From positions 121,271,810-121,335,809 of the forward strand of contig OX422220.1 in assembly GCA_949130495.1 (NCBI GenBank): 64,000 nucleotides of DNA, written 5' to 3'. The notes beneath the pieces were generated by a model. The model made no database searches. It was not told the DNA's origin and saw only the letters and a program-made list of their open reading frames with translations. Below, piece by piece: positions 30,930-41,939 of this stretch (position 1 is the stretch's first letter; every line of letters starts with the position of its first letter). This stretch comes from Sambucus nigra. Lineage: Eukaryota > Streptophyta > Magnoliopsida > Dipsacales > Adoxaceae. The position numbers and the translations under genes are program-made.

Positions 30930-33474
30930 ATGGTTTACTCTATTGAGTCACTTGATAAGTTCAGAACCGATTTTAATATTCCATCTTGGGTTGTATTAGA
31001 AAATTCCACTTTTTCTTCTGATTTTTTCTCTCTTGCCGAGGGTCATTGGTTTCCCTCCATCTTTATTGCTGAATGTGGTTTCACGTTTCCTCCCAATCCC
31101 CTATGTTTGGAGTTTTATCAATATTTTGACATTGTACCTGTAAGAGTGTCTCCTAATACATGGAGAGTTGTAAATGGAGTTTATAGGTTAAATCAAATTT
31201 ATGGAACCCATCTAGGGATTTTAAAAATTATGTTTTGTTATAAATGGGTAGCCAGTGACACCACCTTTTATTTGAAAACTAGGTTTGTTAGTAAAGCTTT
31301 GGTAGTTAATCTCCATGATTCTAATAGGGATTATTTTGATCATGGGGTATTTGTAAAAAATTGGCAACATTCCCCTTTAGTTGGAGGTGCTAAATACCAA
31401 GGACCTAGGTGTCCACTCTTTGGCAATGGAATAAGTTATTATATGTTTTAGTAAATTTTCCCGGTTTATGTTTGATAAAATATCATTCTGAGTATTATTT
31501 TATAAATTGGTTTGCAGTTGAGCAAAAAAGAAAGTGCCCCAAAGAGAGTGAAGTAAATTTAAAAGACTTAAAGTTTATCTGGGGTCTTCATAAGGTAGTT
31601 GCTGAAGAGTATGTTAGGTGTGCTTCCTATCTGCTCTAGTACAAAAACACTGTTTCTTCTTTTATTGCCAGACCTACTGCCTCTCCTGCTCTGGTAATTG
31701 ATCTTGAACAAGAGGTTGCTATTGATTTTAATACTCATTTGTCTGAAATTATGAAGAAGAGGAAGTTTTCTGACCTTTACAGTGGTAGTGGGGCTATTAG
31801 TAAAAATTTGGTAGCTAATCTCCCAGATTTTAATAGGGATTATTTGGATCATGGGGTCGTTGTAAAAAATTGGCAACATGCCTCTTTAGTTGGAGGTGCT
31901 AAATACCAAGGACCTAGGTGTTCGCTCTTTAGCAATGGAGTAGGTTGTTTTATGTTTTAGTAAATTTGTCCTGTTTATGTTTGATAAAATGTCATACTGA
32001 CTATTGTTTTATAAATTGGTTTGCAGTTAAGCAAAACAAAAAGTGCCCTAATGAGAGTGAAGTAAATTTGAAAGACTTAAAGTTTATCTGGGGTCTTCAT
32101 AAGGTAGTTGCTGAAGAGCACGAAAGGTATGCTTCCTATCTACTCCAGTATAGAAACACTATTTCTTCTTTTATTACCAGACATGCTGCCTCTCCTACTT
32201 TGGTAATTGATCTTGAACAAGAGGTTACTATTTATTTTGATACTCCTCTGTCTGAAATTATGAAGAAGAGGAAGTTTCCTATCCTTTATAGTAGTAGTGC
32301 TTCTGGATCCCAATCATCTGTTGAAGGAGCCAAGAATAAAATAGGGGATGTTCTGAAGCTCCCATCCCCCAAGGGTCCAGTCCATAAAGATCCACCCCCC
32401 AAGGACCTGGCTCCTAAGGATGTAGCTCCCAAAGAGATTGAAGTTCCTCTGAGGAGATTAAGGAGATGGCTTGCAGAGAAGCAAGTCGACCAAGTGACCG
32501 ATCAACTGTCCTTGGTTGATTTACCCTCCTCTAATGGCGTTCCTCCAACAACTATTACTCCTAGTTTGGCTAAGAGATTGATCAGGTCTGGTACTCAACC
32601 ACATGGGGGTGGATGCCAAGCTCTCTAGAATGAGGGTCTCTGAATTGGCTGCTCAGAACCTTATATTAGTAAGTAATTTCCATTATCTTAGTTTGGTTGT
32701 CATTTATATTCTTCATATGCTCACTTTGATCTTCATTTTTTGTAGTTCTTGGTACACTTCAATAATATGCTGGAGAAGGATGATGCAATTAAGGCTTCGT
32801 CTTCTTCAAATGAGGTGGAGGAAGCCTTATCTGGTTTGAAAAAGCCTCTGCTTGAGTCTCAATAGGCCTTGGAGACTAAGAAGAGAACTTGGGCAGAGAA
32901 ACTGAAGACAGCTGAAATTGCTCGTTAAACGTTTGATACAAATGCCCTTGAAGCGGAGCGCAGGGCTAAGCAAGTTGGGCTTCAGAAAGAGGAAGCTGTG
33001 CGCAAGGCAGAGGAAGCTGAGCATAAGGCAGAGGAAGCTGAGCGCAGGGTAAAGGGTGATGAAGAGCTTGTATCCTCTGCTAGAGCTAAGAGAAAGTCTG
33101 ATGTGAAGGCTTCCTTCAGTGCTGGTTGGGACAAGGGCTGGAACAAAGCCATTTCTGCTGATTCTGCTCAGATTGAGTATGTGAAGCAAAAATATTTCAG
33201 AGATGGTTGGGTTGCTGCCCTTCAAGATTTGAACACCAATGGAGACTCTAAACTTTTTCAGAGGTATATTCATAGTCCTCCTCCAGTCATAGAGGATGAG
33301 GTTGAAGACGCTGCTGCTTCTGAAAAGTATTCATTTGTGGTTGAGTCTGTTGCCAAATAACCTGAATCCCACGAGTCCTCTATTCATCTAGCCGAGCAAA
33401 CCGAGCAACTCCAGCCTGTAGCCCCTTGTTCTGAGCGAAATAAGAAGGTTGAAAGCGATAGGGAGAAGGTGTAA
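30930..33474 (+). pseudogene. Antisense ORF 'a' of Tat element B (Transposase_28-like, coiled coil)
   Basis: Starts MVYSIESLDKFRTDF at 30930 and ends at TAA 33472-33474, antisense to element B. The N-terminal part (FPPNPLCLEFYQYFDIVPV, SPNTWRVVNGVY) resembles the 'putative gypsy-type transposon' (Transposase_28) domain carried in extra ORFs of Tat elements. The middle has Lys/Pro repeats (PKDLAPKDVAPKE). The C-terminal part is a charged coiled coil (KAEEAEHKAEEAERRVK). Likely introns: one with acceptor tttgcag at 32026, another gtaagtaatt..tttttgtag at 32670-32745. A 509-bp tandem duplication and several stops break the frame. A second copy of its start lies at 34801. Confidence 0.65.
31290..32307 (+). 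repeat. 509-bp tandem duplication inside the antisense ORF
   Basis: Corresponding points are 509 bp apart: aatagggattatt at 31323 and 31832, and likewise ggaggtgctaaataccaag and ggggtcttcataaggtag. The two copies differ at many positions, so the duplication is not recent. Confidence 0.85.
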
Positions 33475-33659
33475 AGTTGTCGACATTTTCCCCTTTTACT
33501 TTTGTCGTTTCTTTTTCCTTTGTTTTAATTGTACTTGAACTTTTTGTTATCAATAAAAGAACCTTTTGTTGTTCCTTTTTTTATCTCCTGTTGATTATAC
33601 CTATTCTCTATCCTTGTTGTTGATGGGTAGTTATTTCTTCTTGCTAGTTTATTGCAAAG

Positions 33660-33884
33660 ATGGAACAACTGTCTTCTCATGATACCGAGCTACCGAGGAA
33701 ATGTAATGCTTTTTTCAAAGCTGGTCATATGGACTTGTCCGGAGAAGAAATCACTCAGTTGCTCGATGCTGATGCCTCAGAGCAAATTAAATAATCCTAT
33801 AAGTATTTGAAGTACTTACTTGATCGGGCGATAGTAAATCATGTTGCTTATTATGAAATGATAGAAGAACTTCAAGAATAGTGT
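33660..33884 (+). pseudogene. Antisense ORF 'b' of element B, 5' fragment
   Basis: Starts MEQLSSHDTELPRKC, stops at 33792 by a nonsense codon, and remains similar to the family to 33884, where LTR D begins. The same protein's downstream part is readable on the minus strand at 39695-38600, in another element copy. Confidence 0.5.
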
Positions 33885-34340
33885 TGATGTAAAAAACTAG
33901 ATTTGATCTAATTAATTAATCACAAATAAATATGAGTAAAGAAATAAGACAAGATATTTTTAAAGTGGTTCAGCCTTAAGGAAATGGCCTACGTCCACTA
34001 TTTTGTATAACTGGGTATCTTTACTTGATCACGATTATGTTTGCTTACTTTTCTTACCCTGTTGAGAGGGTATTACAATGCATTTATAGCCCTTGGGCTA
34101 TCAATGTGAATAGATAGTGTGTATTTATCAAATAAGCAAATACATCTGTATATGGTAAGGTGTGACTATAATACAATAGACATTGAATATGTCTGGTCGT
34201 TTGGCCTTCCCAATAAGTTGCTCGGTACCCTGAGTAGCTCGGTACATTGAGTATCTCGGTACTTGAATCTTGTGCCATGTTGGATGACACGTGCTTTCAT
34301 AGGATTGGTCCATGTTAGTTGACTAATTTTTGTATCAACA
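33885..34340 (-). repeat. Tat element D LTR (minus-oriented)
   Basis: 456 bp. On the minus strand it runs from tgttgatacaaaaatt to tttttacatca; TATA-like ctataaatgc near 34083. The polypurine tract complement gaagcccccaatg follows at 34341. It abuts the truncated antisense ORF of element B on its left. Confidence 0.82.
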
Positions 34341-34800
34341 GAAGCCCCCAATGTTTCACAGTTGAGGTTGGATGTGAGAGTGTGGAACATTTTAACCAAA
34401 AAGTTATTTGGGCACATTTCTCATGTCTTGGTTAATTACAGACCTTCAACACTTGGTAAAATTTATCCACTTTACATAACAGTTTTGAGTGCGAAATGGA
34501 AAATTGGTAAATATTTTGAGTTTCTGGTGAATGCTTGGGTACTTGCGTCTTTTTCCTTTGATAAGCCGTTGAAAACGCAATCGTCGTCACTTGTGATAAT
34601 TTATTTTCTCATTTTTTGAGGCGACATATATAAAGGCGACAAAATTCGATTGTTTTATACTATTTGCCATCTTGTTTCCAAAGTCCTTGTTTTCTCATTT
34701 TTCTTTTTACGAACGTTCTTTCTGTCATCTGCCTTAGCTGATTCCTTAATCGTCTATAAGAATTTCTTCCTTCCTTCTTCTTTTTTTGCTTTAACCATCA

Positions 34801-34919
34801 TGGTTTACCTTATCGAGTCATTAGATAAGTTTAGAGCCGATTTTGAGATTCCTTCTTGGGTTGATTTGGAGGAACCTGTTTGTCCTTCTGATTTATTTTC
34901 TTTAGCTGAGGGACATTGA
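34801..34919 (+). pseudogene. Antisense ORF 'a' of element D, 5' fragment
   Basis: MVYLIESLDKFRADFEIPSW and the following residues match the start of the ORF at 30930. It ends in a stop at 34917-34919, and homology is lost after about 34970, where the element has a large internal deletion joining it to the protease. Confidence 0.65.
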
Positions 34920-34969
34920 TTTTCCTATATTTTTGTAGCCAAATGTGGTTTTTCTTTTCTTTAAAAACG

Positions 34970-35800
34970 CTACCAGCTCATGATTCAGCATTGGATCAAG
35001 TGAATCACCAATTTGAGTTGTTCTTTTTGGTTTCTCATCATCCAGAATAATACTTTCTGTTGTCTCCATTACTTGGCCTTTAACGAGTTTTCTTTCATCT
35101 CTTGGGTCTAACGTTTCAATTTAAGACTCATCAGATTCATTCACTTGATAAGTGGTTGTCTTTTTCCTAACATCCTCCAATTACTCTTACTCGACAGATG
35201 AGTAGTTGCATTCTCGAGCTACTTTTTGATCTCCCTTTACAATTCCAGCCCCAAAGTTGGTCGAGAACTTTAAACACTGATGTACAGTGGATGGAACTGC
35301 TTCAAAATTTTTTAGGCCTACTCTTCCCATGATTATATTGTAGGCTGACTGGACATTCTTATCCATCACAAAGAAACGCACCTTCTCTGTTTTGCTATCT
35401 GGCCATGTACCAATCAACATGTCTAACTTGATCGTTCCAAGTGGAAAAACTTTTTCTCCAGAAAACCCAATGATGGGCCTGTGATACGACTCCAACTAAT
35501 CAAGTTTCAAGTTCAAACTATCGAAACAAAGGTAAAACATGATATCTGCTGAGCTACCATTATCCACCAGCACTCTTGAAATGATTACATCCTTCATTCT
35601 CATTTTGATCACCAGAGGATCATCACGAGGATACAAAATGCCTTCCAAATCATTTTTAGAAAAGCCAATGACCAACTTATCTTTATTGACCTTCCTTGGG
35701 CGATCTTCTTCTGCCAGATTTATTCGCTGTCTATAGGGACAAGCTTGACCCTAATTGAGGTAAGCTTTCCTTTAAGAAGTATGATCACCCCATCATGCGT
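34970..35800 (-). pseudogene. Element D aspartic protease region
   Basis: The minus-strand frame SYHRPIIGFSGEKVFPLG, VRFFVMDKNVQSAYNIIMGR and FEAVPSTVHQCLKF is closely similar to the protease part of element C. The VDNGSS-type active site is at about 35545-35565 on the minus strand. pol downstream (RT to integrase) is deleted. Confidence 0.75.
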
Positions 35801-37097
35801 CTCCACCTGTAATCATGTTACAATCAAATGAACCAAAACAAATCGAAAATACCTCACGCTCAGGTTGTCTTGGCCTTTTTGGGAGATCGGGATCGTCTTC
35901 AGGGTCATCTTCATGGTCATTTTTCTTATCTTCTCTTGGTCGGGATGGAGATTTGGACATCTGCCGAGATCTATTATTGGTCCTTCCACCGTTCTGACGA
36001 TTAACAAACTTGTTCAACTTTCCTCATCTAATGAGTGCCTCTATCTCATTTTGGAGAGCTACACACTGCTTGGCCATATGGCCATGATCTTTATGGAACT
36101 CACAATACTTGGATTTATCCCTCATTTCGGGGGCTGTCCTTAGTTTTTCTGGCCATTTTTGTTCCTCACTGTTCTTGATTTCGTCTAGAACGTGGTTTAT
36201 ATCCACCTTTAAGGGAGTATAATTTGTATACTTTTTTAAGTGATCCAACGTTTCTTTGCCTTTCGACTGATTTCTCCCACCGTTATTCTTGTGATCTTTC
36301 TTTTTCGACTTGCCTTCAGCTTTAGCTTCCACCTTTGCCTCAACGTTCTTCTACGCAGCCATAGCTTCCTCGGCATTCATAATTTTGGATGCTTTTGCCA
36401 TCAACTCAGCCATGGATTTGGGGGGATCCTTAGCCAAGGTGTATTACAGCTTGTCTGGAAAAATACCACTCATGAGAGCTGTGATGGATGTCTTCTCCTC
36501 ATAGTCTATGACCTCCAGTTTCTCGTTGTTGAAATGAGTGATGTAATATCTGGTACTTTCACCTGCTTTCTGCCTAACGCTCAATAAATGTGCTACCCTT
36601 TTAACTGGCTTTTCACTAAAATAGAAATTTCCTATAAAGAGCTCTGCCAGTTGGTGGAAGGTTGCAATCTTCCCCCGAGGAAGGCCGTTGTACCATATAT
36701 GAGCAAATCCGATAATGGTTCCTGAGAATGCCATGCACCTCATTTCATATGGGACTGCATAAATATCTGCTGCAACTTGGTAATGCTCGATGTGAAGAAC
36801 ATGATCGATTTTTCCATCATATTTTGGTGTGACCACAGGAGCCTTGAATTTTGCTGGTGTAGGAAAATCCACAATCGCTTGCACAAATGAAGATCCCTTA
36901 ATAAAGGTTCGTTGGAGAGGGTTCTTGGCCTTGGCCATATCTCCTAACCTGTCTTCTAACCTATGAATAGATCCTTTCCATGCATCATTTCCATCCCTTG
37001 ATTTATTTGTATTTGCCCAAGCAACAGATCACGCAGAATTCTCCTCTTGGGATCTTTGTTTGCGAGCTGCAGGTCTTGGGTTTGAATGTGATTGTCA
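35801..37097 (-). pseudogene. Element D gag
   Basis: The minus-strand frames contain the retrotransposon gag domain (ADIYAVPYEMRCMAFSGT, WYNGLPRGKIATFHQLAELF, AGESTRYYITHFNNEKLEV), a Lys-rich linker (KSKKKDHKNNGGRNQSKGKE) and a CHC-type knuckle (YCEFHKDHGHMAKQCVALQ). Similarity to element C gag continues to about 37097 and then stops at a junction with plus-strand integrase. Confidence 0.8.
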
Positions 37098-37099
37098 CA

Positions 37100-37850
37100 A
37101 AGTGAGCGGAAGCTGAACCTCTCATCTATATGGCCAATGAAAGGCTCTATAAATTCATTTGGAAGAATATTATTTATAGATATGGTCTACCCCATGCCTT
37201 TATCACCGATCATGGTACCCAATTTGACAATGATGAGTTCGCAGCGTACTGTCTACCGTTCAACGTTCAAAAAGTCCATTATGCTCTAGGTCATCCCCAA
37301 AAGTAATGGGCAAATAGTGGTGACGAATAGAACTCTACTGAATGGGTTGAAGAAGAGATTAGATGATGCGAAAGGGAATTGGATCAATGAGTTTCACTCA
37401 GTATTATGGGCTTACCGAATAACTCCCCGAATAGCAACTCGAGAAACCCTTTACATGTTGGCTTTTGGGAGTGAAGCAGTGATACCGGCTGAACTAGGAT
37501 TACCCACTCTTAGGGTGCTCAATTTTAATTCTCCGGTGAGTGATTTGATGAGACTCTTGGATTTGGACATGCTCGAAGAAGTCAGAGAAGATGCAACAAT
37601 TCGAAATGCAACATATCAATAAAGGACTGCTATGTTCTATAATAAAAGGGTCAAAAAATGTGATCTTAAGGAAGGCGATTACGTGCTCAAGAAGGTAATT
37701 CAAAAGCACAATAAACTGGAGGCCAATTGGCATGGACCCTATCATATCACAAAAGTTGTTTGACCTGGCACTTACAGAATAAAAACTCTTGAAAAGGAAG
37801 AGTTCAAAAATGCTTGGAACGCAGAGCACATGCGAAAGTACTACCAGTAA
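37100..37850 (+). pseudogene. Tat element X integrase (C-terminal two-thirds)
   Basis: The plus frame FIWKNIIYRYGLPHAFITD, GTQFDNDEFAAYCLPFNVQK, NEFHSVLWAYRITPRIATRET and the C-terminal KCDLKEGDYVLKKV parallels element C at 45700-46454. The integrase N-terminus is missing: the sequence starts inside the catalytic core right after an inverted gag. A frameshift follows the FDNDEF region. Confidence 0.8.
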
Positions 37851-38599
37851 TGTAACAACCAATGTACTCAATTCTTTCAGTATGAATGAAAACGATGATT
37901 TCCCCATTCGTTTATTTTATTTTTTTCGGAATACTAGTGCTACACACTACACTTAACAAACTTTGCGGCATGCAACATTTGAAAACGCATTTAAAAATGA
38001 AAACACACAACAATCACCAACAAACAGTTGGTCGGCATCAACAACCACCAACTAAACGTTGGTTGGCATCAGCAACCACCAACTAAATGTTGGTCGGCAT
38101 CAACTTATGCACCAATAATGTTGGTAAACCAATCGAGCAAGGCAAGTTCTTCTTGATTATGGGTGATCCAAGAGGCATCTAAGCTAGGTAAAAAGTTGAA
38201 TAAAATATCCACTGCCTAGGACCAGGGCAATTATTTATTCAAATGATTGTTACAACTAAGCATGAACATGGGATAAACATTCCATTGCTTAGGCACTTAT
38301 GGGTGACAAATCACTACAACTAGACAAACACATGGGGCAAAAGTTCCATTGTCTAGGCAATCACATAAAAAAGGGCAAAATGTCCATTCAAATATATATA
38401 TTCAATGACTGAAAAATAACCCATTATTATTATAAGTACAGTACTAATATTGTTGATCTCATGTTATGAACAAAGATTGACATAATAAAGATCATGCAAT
38501 TATTTTATTTTCAAGGAAACAAAATTACAAGAAGATGATTTTTCTTCATTTACAAACAAAATACAAATAGCCTATTTTATTTGTTTCTTTCCTTTAGAT
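37851..38599 (+). repeat. Element X 3' region with tandem repeats
   Basis: Homologous to 46455-47110 of element C. Near 38020-38130 there are about three units of roughly 37 bp built on gttggtcggcatcaacaacc. 3' non-coding tandem repeats are typical of the Tat lineage. Confidence 0.65.
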
Positions 38600-39695
38600 T
38601 TTGGTACAAGATCTATTCCAGTTGGAGGGTCGTTTAAAGCATTAGAAGAATTGATAGCTATAATCACCTAGCTGAACTTGGTCGGTCTAGAAAATGAGGA
38701 GGTCGGGATATCTCAAAATCTTCATGAAGGCCATAATCACCTAGGCAGTTGGAAATCAAACAGTGAGGAATGGGGCTAACTGGAATCCAACTAACATCTA
38801 GCTGAAAATGTGGTATTGGCAGATCAAGTAATGCAGGGTCGTACCAATCCCACAGTTCAGTTCCTTGCTCAACTTTCATTACAGTTAAAGCATTTAGCCA
38901 TCCCTGCTTACCCTTCACTGTTTGATTGTTTGAATCTGGCATCAAGATGATATGAAGCTTCATTGTATCCCCCCATCCAGAACTCTCTGGGATGCTTATG
39001 AAACTGATAAGTTAATCCTTCAACATGTTGATGAAGTCTTTTTAGCACACCTTCTTTACTTTACAACGAAGAACTCTGATTGGATAATTGCTCTGTAAGA
39101 GTTTGAATCTTCTGGGACATCTCTGCCAAAGCTTAATTTTTTGCCTTCAATTGAGCAACTTGATTTTTTAAGACCTGCTGAGTTCCAGTCTCTTCAATGC
39201 TACTCCGACCAGCTCTTGTTCTACCCCAGGAAGTGGATAAAGGTCTAACTCTTTTTAAAGTTTTCAACTCTTCCCTTAATGAAGTATTTTCAGTCTCCAA
39301 AAAGGAAATACCTTCATCATTAACTGGGACTATAGCTCTAGAGGAAGAAGAAGATTTTAACTGTCTCAATTATTCTCTCAAAGCGTTATTTTCCTCCTCC
39401 AGCAATTTGGCAATGTTTCTATGCTCCTCAATCTCAAATTTTAGCACTCTCTCCCTCTTATTATGGGCAGAAATAAACTTGTCATAACCCCAATCAGCAC
39501 TCAACTATTGGTACTCCCTATCATAACTTTCATGAGGAAGTGCAGTTGCTTCCTTGTGTTTAGATTGAAGTTCTTCAATCATTACTTGACGATCTTCAAT
39601 CATTTCTTAGTAAGCTATGTTATTCTCTACTGCACGATCAAGTAAACATTTCAAATACTAATAAGCCTCAATTGCTCGTTCAGAGGCATCAGGAC
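38600..39695 (-). pseudogene. Antisense ORF 'b' of element X
   Basis: Reading from 39695 leftwards: DAS.RAIEA (aligns with 33768), a coiled-coil region (LETENTSLREELKTLKRV), then ELWDWYDPALLDLPIPHF and QLDVSWIPVSPIP. Several stops. It is antisense to the plus-strand integrase of X, as in the other copies. Its 5' part is cut off by the LTR at 39696. Function unknown; no enzyme motif seen. Confidence 0.55.
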
Positions 39696-40135
39696 TGTTG
39701 ATACAAAAATTAGTCAGCTGACGTGGACCAGTTATGATAAGACACGTGTTGTCCAGCATGGCATAATTACATTCACCGAGCAACTTGACATGTCGAGCTA
39801 ATCAGAATACCAAGCAACTATCTGGGAAGACCAATGACCAAGACAAATTCAATGAATATTCTTATTATGTACCGATACATATGCCTATCTAATGACGGCG
39901 TATTGTCTATTCATATGGGCAGCCCAAGGGCTATAAATACATTGTAATACCCTCATAACAGGGTACGCTATCATAAGCAAAAGATAATCAAGATTAAAGC
40001 AAAACACCCAGCAATACAAAACAGTGGAGGTACACCATTTCACTAAGGCTGAACCACTTTAAAAATACTGTCTTATTTCTCATTTCAGATTTATTTGTGA
40101 TTAATTAATTAGATCAAATCTAGTTTTTTACATCA
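39696..40135 (+). repeat. Element C 5' LTR
   Basis: 440 bp, from tgttgatacaaaaatt to ttttttacatca. TATA box ctataaatac at 39931-39940. Inserted into antisense ORF b of element X (39695 boundary). Confidence 0.85.
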
Positions 40136-40140
40136 AAATA

Positions 40141-40158
40141 TTGGTACCATCTGTGGGA
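40141..40158 (+). promoter_or_regulatory. Element C primer-binding site
   Basis: ttggtaccatctgtggga lies five bases after the LTR and matches the TTGGCGCCGTCTGTGGGA-type site common in Tat elements, with two changes. Confidence 0.75.
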
Positions 40159-40198
40159 ACAACTATACGTAGCGTTTTTCACTAAAAACTCATCAGAA

Positions 40199-41930
40199 AT
40201 GGCTGATATCCTAGAATCTAGCAATAAGAACAATAACGGGAATCCCCCAAACCCTTCCGCTCCTCCAAATACACAAGACCTCACTAGGATCCTGGTAAAT
40301 CTAGATAAGGGATAAACAACCATGCAGGAAACCATGCGATAATTCATTCAAACTGTCCAAATGGAGGATCTACCCAGTCAGGACAACACAACATTCGTAG
40401 AAGCATGCGTCCACCATCCTCACGATCTAGACACACTGAAGTTCGTCATGCAGATAATTCAAGTGATCCATCCTATCACCCTGGCTTAACTTCACCTATA
40501 AGAATTTTGGATTCTCAGGAAGATGGTACTCTAATTCCAGAACGAACAAGCGCCCTGGAAAGGTTGAGCAGAGTCTCTCTGTTCGATCGTTTGGGCCTTA
40601 GGAGGAATAGAAATCCTCCTCGGGTTGCGTCGAGAAATTCTCAACGACCAAATGATTTAAGGGAAGGCTCAACCCAGTCACATCCCAATTTGAGGCATGT
40701 AGCTCGTACAGAAAGATTCCAAAAGGATAATTTAGCGCGATTTGTTACTCGTGCGAATATAAACAGATCAGAGGCTGTCAATGATGCTTGGAAAGGGTCT
40801 ATTCAGAGACTAGAAGACATATTAGGGGAAATGGTTATGGCCCAAAACCATCTCTAAAGAACCTTTATATAAGTGTCTCCATTTGTGCCAGCAATTCTGG
40901 ATTTCCCCACACCATCAAAATTCAAGGCTCCTGTGGTCACGCCTAAATATGATGGCAAAACCGATCCTGTTCTCCACATAGAGTAGTATCAAGCTGCAGC
41001 AGACATCTATGCACTCCCAGAAGAAATGAGGTGTAGAGCATTCTCTGGAACCGTTACTGGATCCACTCATATATGGTACAATAGCCTTCCTCGGGGAAAG
41101 ATTGTGACCTTCCATCAGCTGGCCGAGCTCTTTATAGGAAATTTCTATTTCGGTGCAAAGCCGGTTAAAAGGGTAGCACATCTGTTGAGAGTTAGACAGA
41201 AGGCAGGAGAAAGCACCAGGGACTATATCACTCGTTTTAACAATAAGAAACTGGAAGTCATTGACTATGAGGAGAATGCAACCATCATGGCCCTCATGAG
41301 TGGTCTTTTACCAGACAAGCTGCACTACACCCTGGCCAAGGATCCCCCTAAATCCATGGCTGAATTGATGGACAAAGCAACCAAAATTATGAATGCCGAA
41401 GAAACTATGGATGCGAAGAAGAATGCAGAGGCAAAGGCCAAAACTAAAGCTGAAGGTAAATCGGAGAGGAAAGATCACAAGCATAATGGTGGGAGCAGGC
41501 AGTCGAAAGGAAAAGAAGCATTAAACCACATGAGGAGGTATGAAAATTATACTCCCTTAAAGGTGGATATAAACCATGTTCTAGAAGAGATCAAGGACAA
41601 CGAGGAGCTGAATTGACCAAGATAACTGAGGACATCTCCTGAAAAAAGGGACAAATCCAAGTACTGCGAGTTCCATAAAGATCACGGTCACACAACTAAG
41701 CAGTGTATAGCTCTCCAAAATGTGATAGAGGCACTAATTAGATGAGGAAAGCTGAACAAGTACATTGATCGCTAGAATGGTGGCTGGACCAACAACAGAG
41801 CTCGACAGAGGTCCAAGTCTCCTTGTCGACCAAGAGAGGATAAGAAAATAGACCCTGAAGATGACCCCGATTCCCAAAAAGGCCAAGACAACCTGAGCGT
41901 GAGGTAATTTTAATTCGTTTTGGTTCATTC
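40199..41930 (+). pseudogene. Element C gag
   Basis: ATG at 40199 (MADILESSNKNNNGNPPNP), stops at about 40312 and 40340, then a shift into the frame at 40405. The gag domain follows: KFKAPVVTPKYDGKTDPVL, MRCRAFSGTVTGSTHIWYN, ITRFNNKKLEVIDYEENA, and the capsid end MAELMDKATKIMNAEE. A basic linker and the knuckle KYCEFHKDHGHTTKQC close it. At least four stop codons. Confidence 0.82.
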
Positions 41931-41939
41931 GATTGTAAC

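Noticed and set aside
30930..33474. Antisense ORF as an independent host gene
   Set aside because: Its start recurs at 34801 and related sequences recur with Tat LTRs and polypurine tracts, so it is a retroelement passenger ORF.
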